DNA of 64,000 nt. Source: Pullulanibacillus sp. KACC 23026. GTDB taxonomy: Bacteria > Bacillota > Bacilli > Bacillales > Sporolactobacillaceae. This document shows positions 16,230 through 25,234 of the stretch, one piece after another. Both the position numbers and the translations under genes were made by a program. The notes under the pieces were generated by a model. That model was not told the DNA's origin, ran no database searches, and saw nothing but the letters and a program-made list of their open reading frames with translations. Each line of letters opens with the position of its first letter. Positions within the stretch are counted from its first letter, which is position 1. Location of the stretch: NCBI RefSeq assembly GCF_029094525.1, contig NZ_CP119107.1:682001-746000 (forward strand), written 5' to 3'.

Positions 16230-16808
16230 ATGAGGAGAAAAAGTGTGAAGCCATTCAATCTTGACTTTGATCTTTTAACAGGCTTATCTAGATCAAAAGA
16301 ATCAACAAAGCGTCCGCTCTCAAAGATGAAAGGGATTTATTCGGATGCGGAGGCATTTCAAAACGTTCTTCAAAGCGACGACCCTTTAGTGTATGAATTC
16401 TATGAGCTCGACTTACCGGAGACGTCAGGAAATCTCCTATTCGGTACGAGTATCGTTTATCCAGGAAAAATAGGAAATGAATACTATATGACAAAAGGCC
16501 ATTTTCATACGATTTTGGAAACTGGCGAAGTTTATTATTGTTTAAGTGGAAAAGGAGGAATGTTGATGGAGAACCCAGAGGGTGATTGGGATTTTCAAGA
16601 GTTTTCACCTGGTAAAGCAGTTTATGTTCCACCGCGTTATGCTCATAGGAGTATTAATGTGGGCTCAGAACCATTGGTGACATTCTTTACATTCCGTGCC
16701 GACGCAGGTCATGATTACGGAACGATCGAGACAAAAGGTTACCGTAAGCTTGTTGTGGATCTAGAGGGGCAATATGAAATTATAGATAATCCTAGATGGA
16801 ATCAGTGA
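16230..16808 (+). CDS. cupin-type (archaeal-type) glucose-6-phosphate isomerase family protein
   Basis: 192 residues with a single cupin fold. The metal ligands of the Pyrococcus-type enzyme are all present with a constant offset: H91, H93 (TKGHFH), E100 (GEVYYCL) and H139 (YAHRSIN). The family interconverts aldose- and ketose-6-phosphates. Because Bacillales already have an unrelated Pgi, this copy in a catabolic cluster probably handles another phosphosugar. It sits 10 bases upstream of the aldolase gene. Confidence 0.85.
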   Translation: MRRKSVKPFNLDFDLLTGLSRSKESTKRPLSKMKGIYSDAEAFQNVLQSDDPLVYEFYELDLPETSGNLLFGTSIVYPGKIGNEYYMTKGHFHTILETGEVYYCLSGKGGMLMENPEGDWDFQEFSPGKAVYVPPRYAHRSINVGSEPLVTFFTFRADAGHDYGTIETKGYRKLVVDLEGQYEIIDNPRWNQ

Positions 16809-16818
16809 GGAGAATTCG

Positions 16819-17475
16819 ATGACTAAGAAATGGGAAATCATCAAAAAAATTATGGATTCAGGACTCGTCGTAGTCGTTAGAGCAAGCAATGCAGATGAAG
16901 CTAAAAAAATAACAGAAGCCTGTTTAAAAGGTGGAGCAGCAGCAATTGAAATCACTTATACTGTTCCTGGTGCATCCCAAGTTATTGAAGAACTTGTTAA
17001 AGAGTATCAAAATGAGATTATTATAGGAGCAGGTACTGTGTTAGATCCTGAAACGGCAAGAATATCTTTACTCTCAGGGGCCGAATATGTGGTCAGTCCC
17101 CATCTAAACGAAGAGACTGTTAGCCTTTGCAATAGATATCAAGTGCCTTGTATGCCAGGGATTATGACCATTAAAGATGCTGTAAGAGCCATGGAACTAG
17201 GAGCAGATATTTTAAAAGTATTTCCAGGAGAGGCTTTTGGACCAAAAATAATCAAAGCGATGAATGGACCACTCCCTCAAGCTAATCTAATGCCAACTGG
17301 TGGTGTAAACCTTGATAATGTTGAAGAATGGATTAGTGCAGGGGCTGTATCAGTTGGAGTTGGAGGAAGTTTAACATCAAGTGCAAAAATAGGAGATTAT
17401 AAAACAATTACAAATCTTGCATCCCAATTTGTCCATAAGATTGAAGAAGCAAGAAGTTTATTAAAATATGCTTGA
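16819..17475 (+). CDS. eda: 2-keto-3-deoxy-6-phosphogluconate (KDPG)-type aldolase
   Basis: 218 residues, a class I TIM-barrel aldolase of the Eda/KdgA family. Schiff-base lysine K133 (ILKVFPGEA), catalytic E44 (AIEIT) and the phosphate loop PTGGV are present. It cleaves 2-keto-3-deoxy-6-phospho sugar acids to pyruvate and glyceraldehyde 3-phosphate. As the last gene of the block it is the likely final carbon-splitting step. No sugar-acid dehydratase is visible in the window, so either an elsewhere-encoded dehydratase or an unusual step must supply the substrate. AGGAG precedes the ATG. Confidence 0.88.
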   Translation: MTKKWEIIKKIMDSGLVVVVRASNADEAKKITEACLKGGAAAIEITYTVPGASQVIEELVKEYQNEIIIGAGTVLDPETARISLLSGAEYVVSPHLNEETVSLCNRYQVPCMPGIMTIKDAVRAMELGADILKVFPGEAFGPKIIKAMNGPLPQANLMPTGGVNLDNVEEWISAGAVSVGVGGSLTSSAKIGDYKTITNLASQFVHKIEEARSLLKYA

Positions 17476-17572
17476 TAGATTAATGATTTTATCTTTGAAC
17501 AACTAATACCGTTTGGGTCTTCTATCCATTAGACCTTAAATTTGAAGAACTTACATAGTGTATTAAACACAA

Positions 17573-17652
17573 ATTTAGGCGCAAAACGTTATCTATAAAA
17601 AGAATAGAAATCAGCGAGCCACTTTGATTGTTAGGATCAAGGTGGTTTTTTG
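17573..17652 (+). repeat. duplicated NlpC/P60 gene end with terminator, copy 1
   Basis: About 80 bases nearly identical to 32308-32387. The first bases encode LGAKRYL-stop, the same C-terminal end as the NlpC/P60 pseudogene at 32 kb. They are followed by a terminator stem CCACTTTGAT (17619-17628) / ATCAAGGTGG (17636-17645) and six T. It is the scar of a lost NlpC/P60-type gene. Confidence 0.75.
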
Positions 17653-17952
17653 CTTTATAGAGCTCTTATAGTCTTACTAGGTTAACGTGTACCGTTAACT
17701 ATATATCTTCAAGTTGGAGCTATTAAAAAAGTAAACCTCTTCACCAAAACGTAATAGCATTGGAGGTTTTATATGGAGTCGCGAGCAGGATCATTTTGAT
17801 AGCGAGAGTTGCACTCGTCTATAATCAGACGACTTAGTTCGTACATCATGCCCGCTGTTTCTCTATGTCAAACTGGATATAGCTCTATCCTCACACTAAA
17901 GTCAAAAATTCTAACCTGACTACCACTAATGTTACTCATAAAAAGGTGTGAT

Positions 17953-17979
17953 GGAACGGAAGAACCGTCCCCGCGTTTC
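17953..17979. repeat. REP-like repeat, family A, copy 2
   Basis: Same imperfect palindrome as at 74-100 and 19214-19240, with the ACGG...CCGT inner arms and a CCCGCGTTTC end. Located upstream of the first gtaB gene. Confidence 0.75.
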
Positions 17980-18019
17980 ATTTCCAAATTTTTGGGTTTA
18001 TACTAGATTGAAAGTTGTG

Positions 18020-18025
18020 TATAAT
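18020..18025 (+). promoter_or_regulatory. -10 box of the gtaB promoter
   Basis: Consensus TATAAT 33 bases before the gtaB start. The best -35 at 17-base spacing is a weak TTTATA; TTGAAA lies nearer, at 18009-18014. A second possible -10 is TACAAT downstream. Confidence 0.4.
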
Positions 18026-18057
18026 TATTGGGTACAATTGACTAGGGGGTTAGGGTA

Positions 18058-18942
18058 TTGAAGAGAGTGAGAAAAGCGATTATTCCTGCGGCGGGTCTTG
18101 GTACGAGGTTTTTACCTGCAACGAAGGCTATGCCGAAAGAGATGCTTCCGATAGTAGATAAACCAACCATCCAATATATTGTTGAAGAAGCAATTGAGTC
18201 TGGTATTGAGGATATCCTCATTGTTACAGGTAAGGGGAAACGAGCTATTGAGGATCATTTTGATAATAACATTGAGCTTGAACAAAACTTAGAGAAAAAG
18301 GGTAAGCTCAAGCTTTTAGAAGAAGTTAATCGTTCCTCAAGTGTTGAGATTCATTATATTCGTCAAAAAGAGCCAAGAGGCTTAGGGCATGCCGTCTGGT
18401 GTGCAAGAAAGTTCATTGGTGATGAACCATTTGCAGTATTGCTTGGGGATGACATTGTTCAATCAGAAGTACCGTGCTTGCGGCAATTAATTGATCAATA
18501 TGAACAGACGCTTTCCTCTGTAATTGGTGTCCAAACCGTTCCAGAAAATCAGACGCATCGTTATGGTGTTATTGATCCCATTTCTCATGAAGGAAGACGG
18601 TATCAAGTCAATCAATTCGTAGAAAAACCAGCCCCAGGGACAGCGCCATCCAACCTAGCCATAATGGGTCGTTATGTGTTAACACCAGAAATTTTTAGAT
18701 TTCTCGATGAGCAACAAATTGGAGCGGGTGGTGAAATTCAGCTAACCGATGCTATACAAAAGTTGAATGAAATCCAACGCGTCTTTGCCTATGATTTTGA
18801 GGGCCAACGATATGATGTAGGTGAGAAACTCGGTTTTATTCAAACCACTATAGACATGGCTTTGAAAAATCAAGACTTAAGAGATGATATTCTTTCTTAT
18901 ATGAAGGAATTATTGGATCACTATTCTGTTATTCACAACTAA
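18058..18942 (+). CDS. gtaB: UTP-glucose-1-phosphate uridylyltransferase (first copy)
   Basis: 294 residues. Nucleotidyltransferase motif [30 protein letters not shown], plus LGDDIV and FVEKP, is diagnostic of GtaB/GalU. It makes UDP-glucose for exopolysaccharide, teichoic acid and glycolipid synthesis. The start is a TTG at 18058 with AGGGGGT about 8 bases upstream; a GTG at 18067 is an alternative. It stands alone, apart from the polysaccharide genes. A closely similar paralogue is at 35116. Confidence 0.93.
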   Translation: MKRVRKAIIPAAGLGTRFLPATKAMPKEMLPIVDKPTIQYIVEEAIESGIEDILIVTGKGKRAIEDHFDNNIELEQNLEKKGKLKLLEEVNRSSSVEIHYIRQKEPRGLGHAVWCARKFIGDEPFAVLLGDDIVQSEVPCLRQLIDQYEQTLSSVIGVQTVPENQTHRYGVIDPISHEGRRYQVNQFVEKPAPGTAPSNLAIMGRYVLTPEIFRFLDEQQIGAGGEIQLTDAIQKLNEIQRVFAYDFEGQRYDVGEKLGFIQTTIDMALKNQDLRDDILSYMKELLDHYSVIHN

Positions 18943-19082
18943 TCTGATATTGAAAGACAGCTCTTTATTTAACTCCTCATACGTTTGGAAAGTGGGGGAG
19001 AGAGCGCAGTTCTGCATATAAGTAAAAGGAGATAGGTGTGTCTATCGTGTTATGGAACTCATCGTTATATTGATTTAGCCAA

Positions 19083-19117
19083 CCACTTTGATTGTGATGA
19101 TCAAGGTGGTTGTTTTC
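19083..19117 (+). terminator. terminator of the same family as at 17.6 and 32.4 kb
   Basis: Stem CCACTTTGAT / ATCAAGGTGG (one G-T pair), followed by TTGTTTT. The stem is identical to the terminators at 17619 and 32354. Only the hairpin, not the NlpC end, is conserved here. Confidence 0.65.
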
Positions 19118-19213
19118 ATTTTTAGAGCATGATGCAAGGTAGATGTCTACGTTTACCCACAAACATGAGGATGTTGCACTATAACTTGTTACTCCCACCA
19201 TACAAGAATAAGT

Positions 19214-19240
19214 GGAACGGGAGAACCGTCCCCGCGTTTC
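19214..19240. repeat. REP-like repeat, family A, copy 3
   Basis: Third copy of the ACGG...CCGT / CGCGTTTC repeat, located between gtaB and the LacI-family gene. It differs from copy 2 by a G instead of A in the middle. Confidence 0.75.
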
Positions 19241-19329
19241 AGAATCTCGCTAGTAAGGGACCGGTCCTTTTATTTTTTTGTTTTCTTATAATTTCTTATG
19301 GAATTAGAGTTCCCCCAATATTGTGTGCT

Positions 19330-20340
19330 TTACTTTATTGGGGCGGTTGAAGTTGATTGTCTTTTAATCAATGTAGATGGTAGGAGTAATTCTTGATAAG
19401 GTTTGTTGATATTTTCCATTCTCCATAAAAGTTGTTCCACGGCTATTTGACCATAGTACTCTAGATCAATTCCCATAGTCGTAATTTTTGGTGTAGCTAT
19501 TCTAGAAAGTTGGCCATTATCATAACTACATACAGAAGCGTCATCAGGAACTTTTATATTTTTTAATTGGAGATGGGAACTGATTAAATACCCAAAACCA
19601 TCATTTACACAAAACCAAGCGGTTGGTTGCTTTTTAAGATTGCTTATTAGTGATTCTGTGGCTGTATCCGTTTCTTCAACGGAATCAAAGATAAATTCCT
19701 CTTTAATTTCAATCCCATAAGTATTTAAACCTAACTTATATCCCTCTAATCGTTCATAATAGCTCGGTGAAAATTTGGTATTTCCGACGAAGGCAATGTC
19801 ACGATGGTTTAACTGAATAAGATGTTCTACAGCTAAATAGGCGCCAAATCGATTATTAGTTAGAATTGAATCGACTTTAAGATGAGGATCGTGGTGATCG
19901 ATGAGAACAGTTGGAAGACCGGTGTCCATCACTTTTTGAATGTACTCTCGGCTTAGGTGGGACATAATTATGACACCATCGATCTCTTGTAAATCAAACA
20001 AGGAAGGAAGTTTTAAATGGTCAATAGATTGTTGGTCAATTGACTTTATGAATAAATGCATGCCTCGTTTTTGAAGTTCTTTTTCGATGCTTAAATAGAT
20101 TTCCCCAAAAAAGCCTTTTAATGAGATGGTGAAGTCAGAAGCAATTAAAGCGATATTCTGTGATTGTGCTTTCCCAGGTTTCTTACTTGGATAAGCATAG
20201 CCTAACTCATTTGCCACTTTTTGAACCAGTTGCCTTGTCTCCTCGCTAACGCCATCCTTTCCGGAAAGCGCCTGTGAGACCGAGTTCTTCGAAATATTTA
20301 AATGATCCGCAATATCCTGCATCGTAATTTTCTTTTTCAT
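19330..20340 (-). CDS. LacI-family transcriptional regulator of the mannoside locus
   Basis: 336 residues. The N-terminal helix-turn-helix with hinge (ITMQDIADHLNISKNSVSQALSGK) is followed by a periplasmic-binding-protein-like effector domain from about residue 60. It is divergent from the ABC importer operon, with repeated operator-like sequences between them. It probably represses that operon and is released by a mannoside or mannose derivative. The ATG at 20340 is well placed. Confidence 0.92.
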   Translation of the reverse strand: MKKKITMQDIADHLNISKNSVSQALSGKDGVSEETRQLVQKVANELGYAYPSKKPGKAQSQNIALIASDFTISLKGFFGEIYLSIEKELQKRGMHLFIKSIDQQSIDHLKLPSLFDLQEIDGVIIMSHLSREYIQKVMDTGLPTVLIDHHDPHLKVDSILTNNRFGAYLAVEHLIQLNHRDIAFVGNTKFSPSYYERLEGYKLGLNTYGIEIKEEFIFDSVEETDTATESLISNLKKQPTAWFCVNDGFGYLISSHLQLKNIKVPDDASVCSYDNGQLSRIATPKITTMGIDLEYYGQIAVEQLLWRMENINKPYQELLLPSTLIKRQSTSTAPIK

Positions 20341-20371
20341 TTAAATTCATACCTTTTCTATTCTTTTTATA

Positions 20372-20402
20372 GTAACGTTACAATAATTAAATCACGTTAC
20401 AA
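20372..20402. promoter_or_regulatory. operator-like repeats at the lacI-type promoter
   Basis: Perfect palindrome GTAACGTTAC (20372-20381), and a direct repeat of ACGTTACAA about 19 bases apart (20375 and 20394). They lie just upstream of the LacI-family gene, so autoregulation is likely. Inference from position and symmetry. Confidence 0.45.
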
Positions 20403-20422
20403 GACAATTTGCAATAAAGTTG

Positions 20423-20451
20423 TTGACAACCATTTTGTAATGATTAATAAT
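20423..20451 (+). promoter_or_regulatory. sigma-A promoter of the mannoside operon
   Basis: Consensus TTGACA at 20423-20428 and an AT-rich -10 (TAATAA/AATAAT) at about 20445-20451, 16-17 bases apart. It faces the ABC binding-protein gene. Confidence 0.6.
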
Positions 20452-20455
20452 GTAT

Positions 20456-20482
20456 TTTGTAAGGTTTGAAAACACTTACAAA
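20456..20482. promoter_or_regulatory. operator palindrome overlapping a cre-like site
   Basis: 8-bp perfect arms TTTGTAAG / CTTACAAA around 11 bases. Within it, TGAAAACACTTACA (20467-20480) matches the catabolite-responsive element consensus with one mismatch at the central G. This position, downstream of the promoter, would allow both LacI-type and CcpA repression. Confidence 0.5.
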
Positions 20483-20534
20483 TCATAATTCATATTGTTT
20501 GAGTAAGCCTAACAAATCTTAAAGGAGAATGAAA

Positions 20535-21872
20535 ATGAGAAAATTCGCACCAATTGTCATGGTTGTCTTGATGCTATCGATAATACTCTCGGGTTGTTCA
20601 ACCGGAAATAGTGCTTCCACAGGTAATAGTTCTTCTCAAACATCAAGTTCCAAGAACGGTAAAGTAACTATAACCTTCTGGGCAGCACCAAATCCAACTC
20701 AGGTAACTTATTGGAAAGATATGGCCAAAAAGTTTATGGCAGCAAATCCAAACATTGTTGTTAATGTAAGCCCTATGAAAGAAAGTCCAACTTCTGAAGC
20801 GAGTATTCAAGCTGCGATCGCTGGCGGAAATGCGCCAACTGCTTCTGAAAATATTTCACGTAGTTTTGCGGCTCAACTTGCTCAAAGTAAGGCCATTGTA
20901 CCATTAGACCAAATGAATGGATATAACAAAATAATTAGTGAAAGACACATGAATAATACAATTCAAGGTTGGAAATTCACTGATGGTCATCAATATGTCC
21001 TACCAGTCTATTCGAATGCTATGTTATTTGCATGGCGAATCGATATTCTCAAGAAATTAGGGTTTAACCAACCACCAAAGACCTATAGTCAAGTTCTTGA
21101 TTTGGCGGATAAATTAAAAGCTAAATACCCAAATAAATTTTTGTGGGCTTCGAATACGCTTGTAGATCCTACAGCTTATCAAAGATGGTTTGACTTCTTT
21201 ATGTTGTATGATGCGGCATCAAACGGAAATTCTTTTATAAGCGGTAATAGTTTCGTAGCTGACGATAAAGCGGGCACTCAAGTTCTAGATTTGATGAGTC
21301 AGCTTCAAAAGAAAAATGCCTTACTTACTAGTCAGTCTAAAAATCCGTTTGAAACGGGTTTGGGCGTCTTTGAATCTCTTGGACCATGGTCATTTTCTAC
21401 TTGGGATTCTAATTTTCCAAGTATGCAGTTGAATAAAACGTATGCCTTAAGCACACCTCCAGTTCCTGATAATTACAATTCTAGCACTGTGAAAACATTT
21501 GCGGATACAAAAGGAATCGCGATTTATTCTTCCGCTCCAAAACCAGAACAGCAAGCAGCGCTCAAATTTATTAGCTGGGTCTTCTCAAACCCAGAAAATG
21601 ACCTGGAGTTGTTGAAAACAACGAGTTTACCTCCAGCAAGAGATGATTTAGAGTCAAATTCAACATTTAAGTCCTATTTTGAAGCACACCCTGAGATGAA
21701 ACCATATGCAGCAGAAATTCCATACGCTGTCCCTTCAATAGATAATGCCAATTATAATAATTTGCAGACACTTATTGGAAATGATGCCTTCATTCCTGTC
21801 GTGAAAGGACAAACAACACCTCAAAATGGTTGGGACAAAATGAAGAGCGATATCAAGGGGGCCTTGAATTAA
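20535..21872 (+). CDS. oligosaccharide ABC transporter substrate-binding lipoprotein (family 1)
   Basis: 445 residues from the ATG at 20535, which has AAAGGAG at the right distance; the ATG at 20529 is too close to it. A lipobox LSGC gives Cys21, followed by a Ser/Asn-rich linker. The mature part is a family 1 extracellular binding protein (VTITFWAAPNPTQVTYW, GGNAPTASENI). With two MalF/MalG-type permeases it should import oligosaccharides. No dedicated ATPase gene is present, so a shared MsmX-type ATPase is expected from elsewhere. Confidence 0.9.
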   Translation: MRKFAPIVMVVLMLSIILSGCSTGNSASTGNSSSQTSSSKNGKVTITFWAAPNPTQVTYWKDMAKKFMAANPNIVVNVSPMKESPTSEASIQAAIAGGNAPTASENISRSFAAQLAQSKAIVPLDQMNGYNKIISERHMNNTIQGWKFTDGHQYVLPVYSNAMLFAWRIDILKKLGFNQPPKTYSQVLDLADKLKAKYPNKFLWASNTLVDPTAYQRWFDFFMLYDAASNGNSFISGNSFVADDKAGTQVLDLMSQLQKKNALLTSQSKNPFETGLGVFESLGPWSFSTWDSNFPSMQLNKTYALSTPPVPDNYNSSTVKTFADTKGIAIYSSAPKPEQQAALKFISWVFSNPENDLELLKTTSLPPARDDLESNSTFKSYFEAHPEMKPYAAEIPYAVPSIDNANYNNLQTLIGNDAFIPVVKGQTTPQNGWDKMKSDIKGALN

Positions 21873-21873
21873 A

Positions 21874-22755
21874 ATGCAAGGTAAAGGGCAAGGAAGGTTG
21901 GGCTGGCTATTTGCCAGTCCTTACCTTTTATATTCAATCCTATTTTTTGCCATACCATTAGTTTGGTCATTATTCTTATCCATAACAAATTGGAATTTGA
22001 TTGCTCCTACATTTAATTTTGTTGGGTTTACCAATTATATAAATGCTTTAAAAAGTGCCGGCGTTCATTCTGCCTTTTTTGTTACTTTTAAATTTTTAAT
22101 TGTATTTGTTCCACTGGTTTTGGTGATGTCCTTAATTGTCGCTTTTGTTGTCAATTCATTACCAAGATTTAAAGGACTGTTTTTAGTCGGATTTTTTCTC
22201 CCTTATTTGGCTTCAGGGGTTGTTTCGTCCCTTATTGTAAAAGGGTTACTTTCTTACAATAGCCCAATTAATTCAATGCTTAGAAATGATTTAGGTTTGA
22301 ATATCAACTGGTTAGGGACACCTTTTTCTGCACTGGTTGTGGTAGCTGTTATTATCGCTTGGAAATTTACGGGCTATTACGCTTTAATTCTTACCTCAGG
22401 ATTTGAGAGTGTTGGCAAAGAGGTATACGAGGCGGCTACCGTAGATGGGGTCAATGCTTGGCAACGTTTTTGGAAAATCACTTTTCCACTTCTTTACCCC
22501 GCTTTATATACAGTTGTGATTTTAGCTGTTGGAGTTACGTTTGGGATTTTCACTGAGGTGTATCAGTTAACTGGTGGGGGACCGGATAATGCGACTAATA
22601 CATGGCAAATGGAGATTTTTACTCAGGCTTTTACAAACTTACAGGCAGGCTATGCCTCTGCGATTGCCATTATTGCCTCGGTTGTAACCTTTATTTCAAT
22701 TTATATTATTAGAAAAGTCGTAGAACTGTGGGGGAAACGTAATGGTTGGGTCTAA
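21874..22755 (+). CDS. oligosaccharide ABC transporter permease (MalF type)
   Basis: 293 residues with six predicted membrane segments and the EAA loop YEAATVDGVNAWQRFWKITFPLL near the C-terminus. Starts 2 bases after the binding-protein stop and overlaps the second permease by 14 bases. Works with the adjacent MalG-type protein. Confidence 0.92.
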   Translation: MQGKGQGRLGWLFASPYLLYSILFFAIPLVWSLFLSITNWNLIAPTFNFVGFTNYINALKSAGVHSAFFVTFKFLIVFVPLVLVMSLIVAFVVNSLPRFKGLFLVGFFLPYLASGVVSSLIVKGLLSYNSPINSMLRNDLGLNINWLGTPFSALVVVAVIIAWKFTGYYALILTSGFESVGKEVYEAATVDGVNAWQRFWKITFPLLYPALYTVVILAVGVTFGIFTEVYQLTGGGPDNATNTWQMEIFTQAFTNLQAGYASAIAIIASVVTFISIYIIRKVVELWGKRNGWV

Positions 22756-23572
22756 ACAAAGAGGCGTACCAATTCGATATTTGATAGCGACGATCCTATT
22801 GGTTGTTATGGTCTTTCCTTACATTTATATGGTTTTAAGTTCATTTGCAGTTTGGGATCAAGTTGACCAAAAACTCATTCCGACGCATTACACTTTAAAG
22901 TCTTATGAATGGTTACTTAGTGGAGGCCAAGGTGTGACGCCAATGCCATGGATCCATTCCTTTTTTAACAGTTTAATTGTTACAGCTGCTTCTACCTTCT
23001 TAATGATGCTTTTTGGTGTCATGGTGGCTTATGCCTTATCCAAGATGCAATTTAAAGGAAGAAAGACGATCGATAATATCATCTTATTTCAAATGTTCTT
23101 TCCAGCTTTAATTTTACTGATTCCTACCTTTTTAGTTGTTGAAAAAATGGGGTTATTTAACTCCTATTTAGGGATGATTTTGCCTAAAGCAGTAAGTCTA
23201 TGGGCTATCTTCATGTATACGAACTTTTTTAAAGCGATACCGGATACTTATATTGAAGCGGCTCAGTTGGATGGCGCATCAACGTGGAAAATTATCTTTA
23301 AAATCGTTTTACCAATGTCAAAATCTATTACAACAGTTATTTTTCTTTTTCTCTTTATGGAAAGATGGACAGAACTTCTATGGGATATGATCATTACAAA
23401 TGGTGATAAGATGCAGACGCTAAATGTCTTGTTATCTCAGATGTTCGGTCCATATGGACAATATCCTGGGCCGATGTATGCAGCCGGTGTCCTATTAACT
23501 TTCCCTATAATTATAATCTTTCTTATTTTCTCTAAGCAATTTAAGGAAGGAATGCAATTTACTCTTAAATAA
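22742..23572 (+). CDS. oligosaccharide ABC transporter permease (MalG type)
   Basis: 276 residues, about six membrane segments, with the EAA loop YIEAAQLDGASTWKIIFKIVLP. The start overlaps the end of the first permease gene, indicating translational coupling. It forms the heterodimeric channel with the upstream protein. Confidence 0.92.
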   Translation: MVGSKQRGVPIRYLIATILLVVMVFPYIYMVLSSFAVWDQVDQKLIPTHYTLKSYEWLLSGGQGVTPMPWIHSFFNSLIVTAASTFLMMLFGVMVAYALSKMQFKGRKTIDNIILFQMFFPALILLIPTFLVVEKMGLFNSYLGMILPKAVSLWAIFMYTNFFKAIPDTYIEAAQLDGASTWKIIFKIVLPMSKSITTVIFLFLFMERWTELLWDMIITNGDKMQTLNVLLSQMFGPYGQYPGPMYAAGVLLTFPIIIIFLIFSKQFKEGMQFTLK

Positions 23573-23587
23573 GGGACGGATCGCTTT

Positions 23588-25228
23588 TTGGAACAGAATT
23601 GGTGGAAACAGGCAGTGTTTTATGAAGTCTATATTCCAAGCTTTTGTGACGGCAATGGGGATGGCATTGGTGATTTTAAAGGATTAACTTCTAAGCTTGA
23701 TTACTTAAAAGAACTTGGCATTAATGGTATCTGGTTAACCCCATTTTATAAGTCGCCAAAAGTGGATAATGGGTATGATATTGCTGATTATTATCAAATT
23801 GACCAAGATTATGGGTCAATGGCGGATTTTGAATATTTTGTACAGATGGCCAATGAACGTCAAATCAAAGTGATTGCAGACCTTGTATTGAATCACACAT
23901 CATCTGAGCATGCCTGGTTCCAAGAATCCAAACAGTCAAAAAATAATACTAAACGTGATTGGTACATTTGGAGAGATCCTGTTGTTCAAGGCCCTCCAAA
24001 CAATTGGGAATCGTTTTTTGGAGGGACAGCCTGGGAGTATGATGAAGCAACCGACCAGTATTACTACCACGCCTTTGCAAAAGAACAAGTTGACCTGAAT
24101 TGGGCAAACCCTGACGTCAAAAACGCAATGTTTGATGTCATGAAATTTTGGTTGGACAAAGGAATAGATGGGTTTCGTTTAGATGTCATTAACTTCTTAA
24201 CGGTTAATCGTGATTTTAAAAATAATCCTTATAAAAACAATACGGATGAACAAATCCATCTATTCGATAAAGATCAGGAGGGCATTCTAGACCTTGTTAA
24301 AGAGATCTCTCAATTTGTCCATAGTTATCCTAGTAAGTTTCTTGTTGGCGAAGTGGGCTCAGAGGATTTGAATGTCTTGAAAGATTATTGTGGTCCTGGA
24401 AAATTAGATGTCGTCTTTAATTTCAATTTAGGGAGTCTCCCTAAATTTGATGCGGAATCGATTTTCTTGCAACTTAAGCAAATGGAACAGATCTATACTA
24501 ATCAGCAGATTCCAACCTTGTTCTTTTCTAGTCATGATATGTCACGACATATTTCAAGATTCAGTAACGGTGATCGACAGGATGAGGAGGAACGGGCAAA
24601 ACTTATAGCTGGACTAATGCTATCCGCTAAAGGTGTTCCATTTATTTACTATGGGGATGAGATTGGAATGAGGGATCTCATAATAGAAGATCCTTCAACA
24701 CTAAAGGATGTTCAAGGAAAAATAGCCTATGAGTTTCTCATAAAATCGGGACATTCAAGAGAGGTTGCTTTAGAAGAAGCTAATAAAAAGGGAAGAGATA
24801 AATCTCGTTCGCCTATGCAGTGGGATCAGTCATCTTTCGCAGGCTTTTCGACTGCTGAACCTTGGATTCATCTCCCTAATAATTTCCATCTTAATACAGT
24901 TGAAAATCTAATACATGAACCTTTCTCTATATTGTGTTTTTATAGGCAACTAATAAAGTTGCGAAATGAGAATGACGTTATGCGACTAGGTTCTTATACA
25001 CGATTAGAATACAAGAATCACCTGATCTATTTTATTAGAGAATACAATAATGAACGTGTATTGGGCATCTTTAATTTTGGGGGAATGAGCCAGTTTTTAG
25101 ATTTGAAGGAACTCTACAAACACTCTTGGAAGCTATTAATTTCTAATAAAAGAAGCAGTCTGGAAAACCAATCAGAAATAGTCGTTCTACCCAATGAAGT
25201 TATAATAGCTTCTTTACTGGAGGATTAA
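23588..25228 (+). CDS. GH13 alpha-glucosidase-like enzyme (oligo-1,6-glucosidase group)
   Basis: 546 residues, starting at a TTG (23588). Typical GH13 sequence: WWKQAVFYEVYIPSFCDGNGDGIGD, DLVLNHTS, GIDGFRLDV (nucleophile Asp, about residue 199), a Glu in VGEVGSED (about residue 254) and SSHDMSRH (about residue 316). It is cytoplasmic, with no signal peptide. Alpha-glucosidase activity is unexpected beside beta-mannoside enzymes. The transported glycan may contain alpha-glucosyl residues, or the specificity may have shifted. It is 15 bases downstream of the permease. Confidence 0.87.
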   Translation: MEQNWWKQAVFYEVYIPSFCDGNGDGIGDFKGLTSKLDYLKELGINGIWLTPFYKSPKVDNGYDIADYYQIDQDYGSMADFEYFVQMANERQIKVIADLVLNHTSSEHAWFQESKQSKNNTKRDWYIWRDPVVQGPPNNWESFFGGTAWEYDEATDQYYYHAFAKEQVDLNWANPDVKNAMFDVMKFWLDKGIDGFRLDVINFLTVNRDFKNNPYKNNTDEQIHLFDKDQEGILDLVKEISQFVHSYPSKFLVGEVGSEDLNVLKDYCGPGKLDVVFNFNLGSLPKFDAESIFLQLKQMEQIYTNQQIPTLFFSSHDMSRHISRFSNGDRQDEEERAKLIAGLMLSAKGVPFIYYGDEIGMRDLIIEDPSTLKDVQGKIAYEFLIKSGHSREVALEEANKKGRDKSRSPMQWDQSSFAGFSTAEPWIHLPNNFHLNTVENLIHEPFSILCFYRQLIKLRNENDVMRLGSYTRLEYKNHLIYFIREYNNERVLGIFNFGGMSQFLDLKELYKHSWKLLISNKRSSLENQSEIVVLPNEVIIASLLED

Positions 25229-25234
25229 AGAAAA

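Larger units (their letters stand above)
17476..18057. other. intergenic region with terminator repeat and REP-like repeat
   Basis: No convincing gene. It holds a weak hairpin GGTCT/AGACC just after the aldolase, a copy of the NlpC-end/terminator repeat (17573-17652), a REP-like repeat (17953-17979) and a promoter before gtaB. Confidence 0.6.
18943..19329. other. intergenic region with terminator and REP-like repeat
   Basis: No gene is supported. It holds the terminator at 19083-19117 and REP-like repeat copy 3 at 19214-19240, and ends at the 3' end of the lacI-type gene. Confidence 0.6.
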
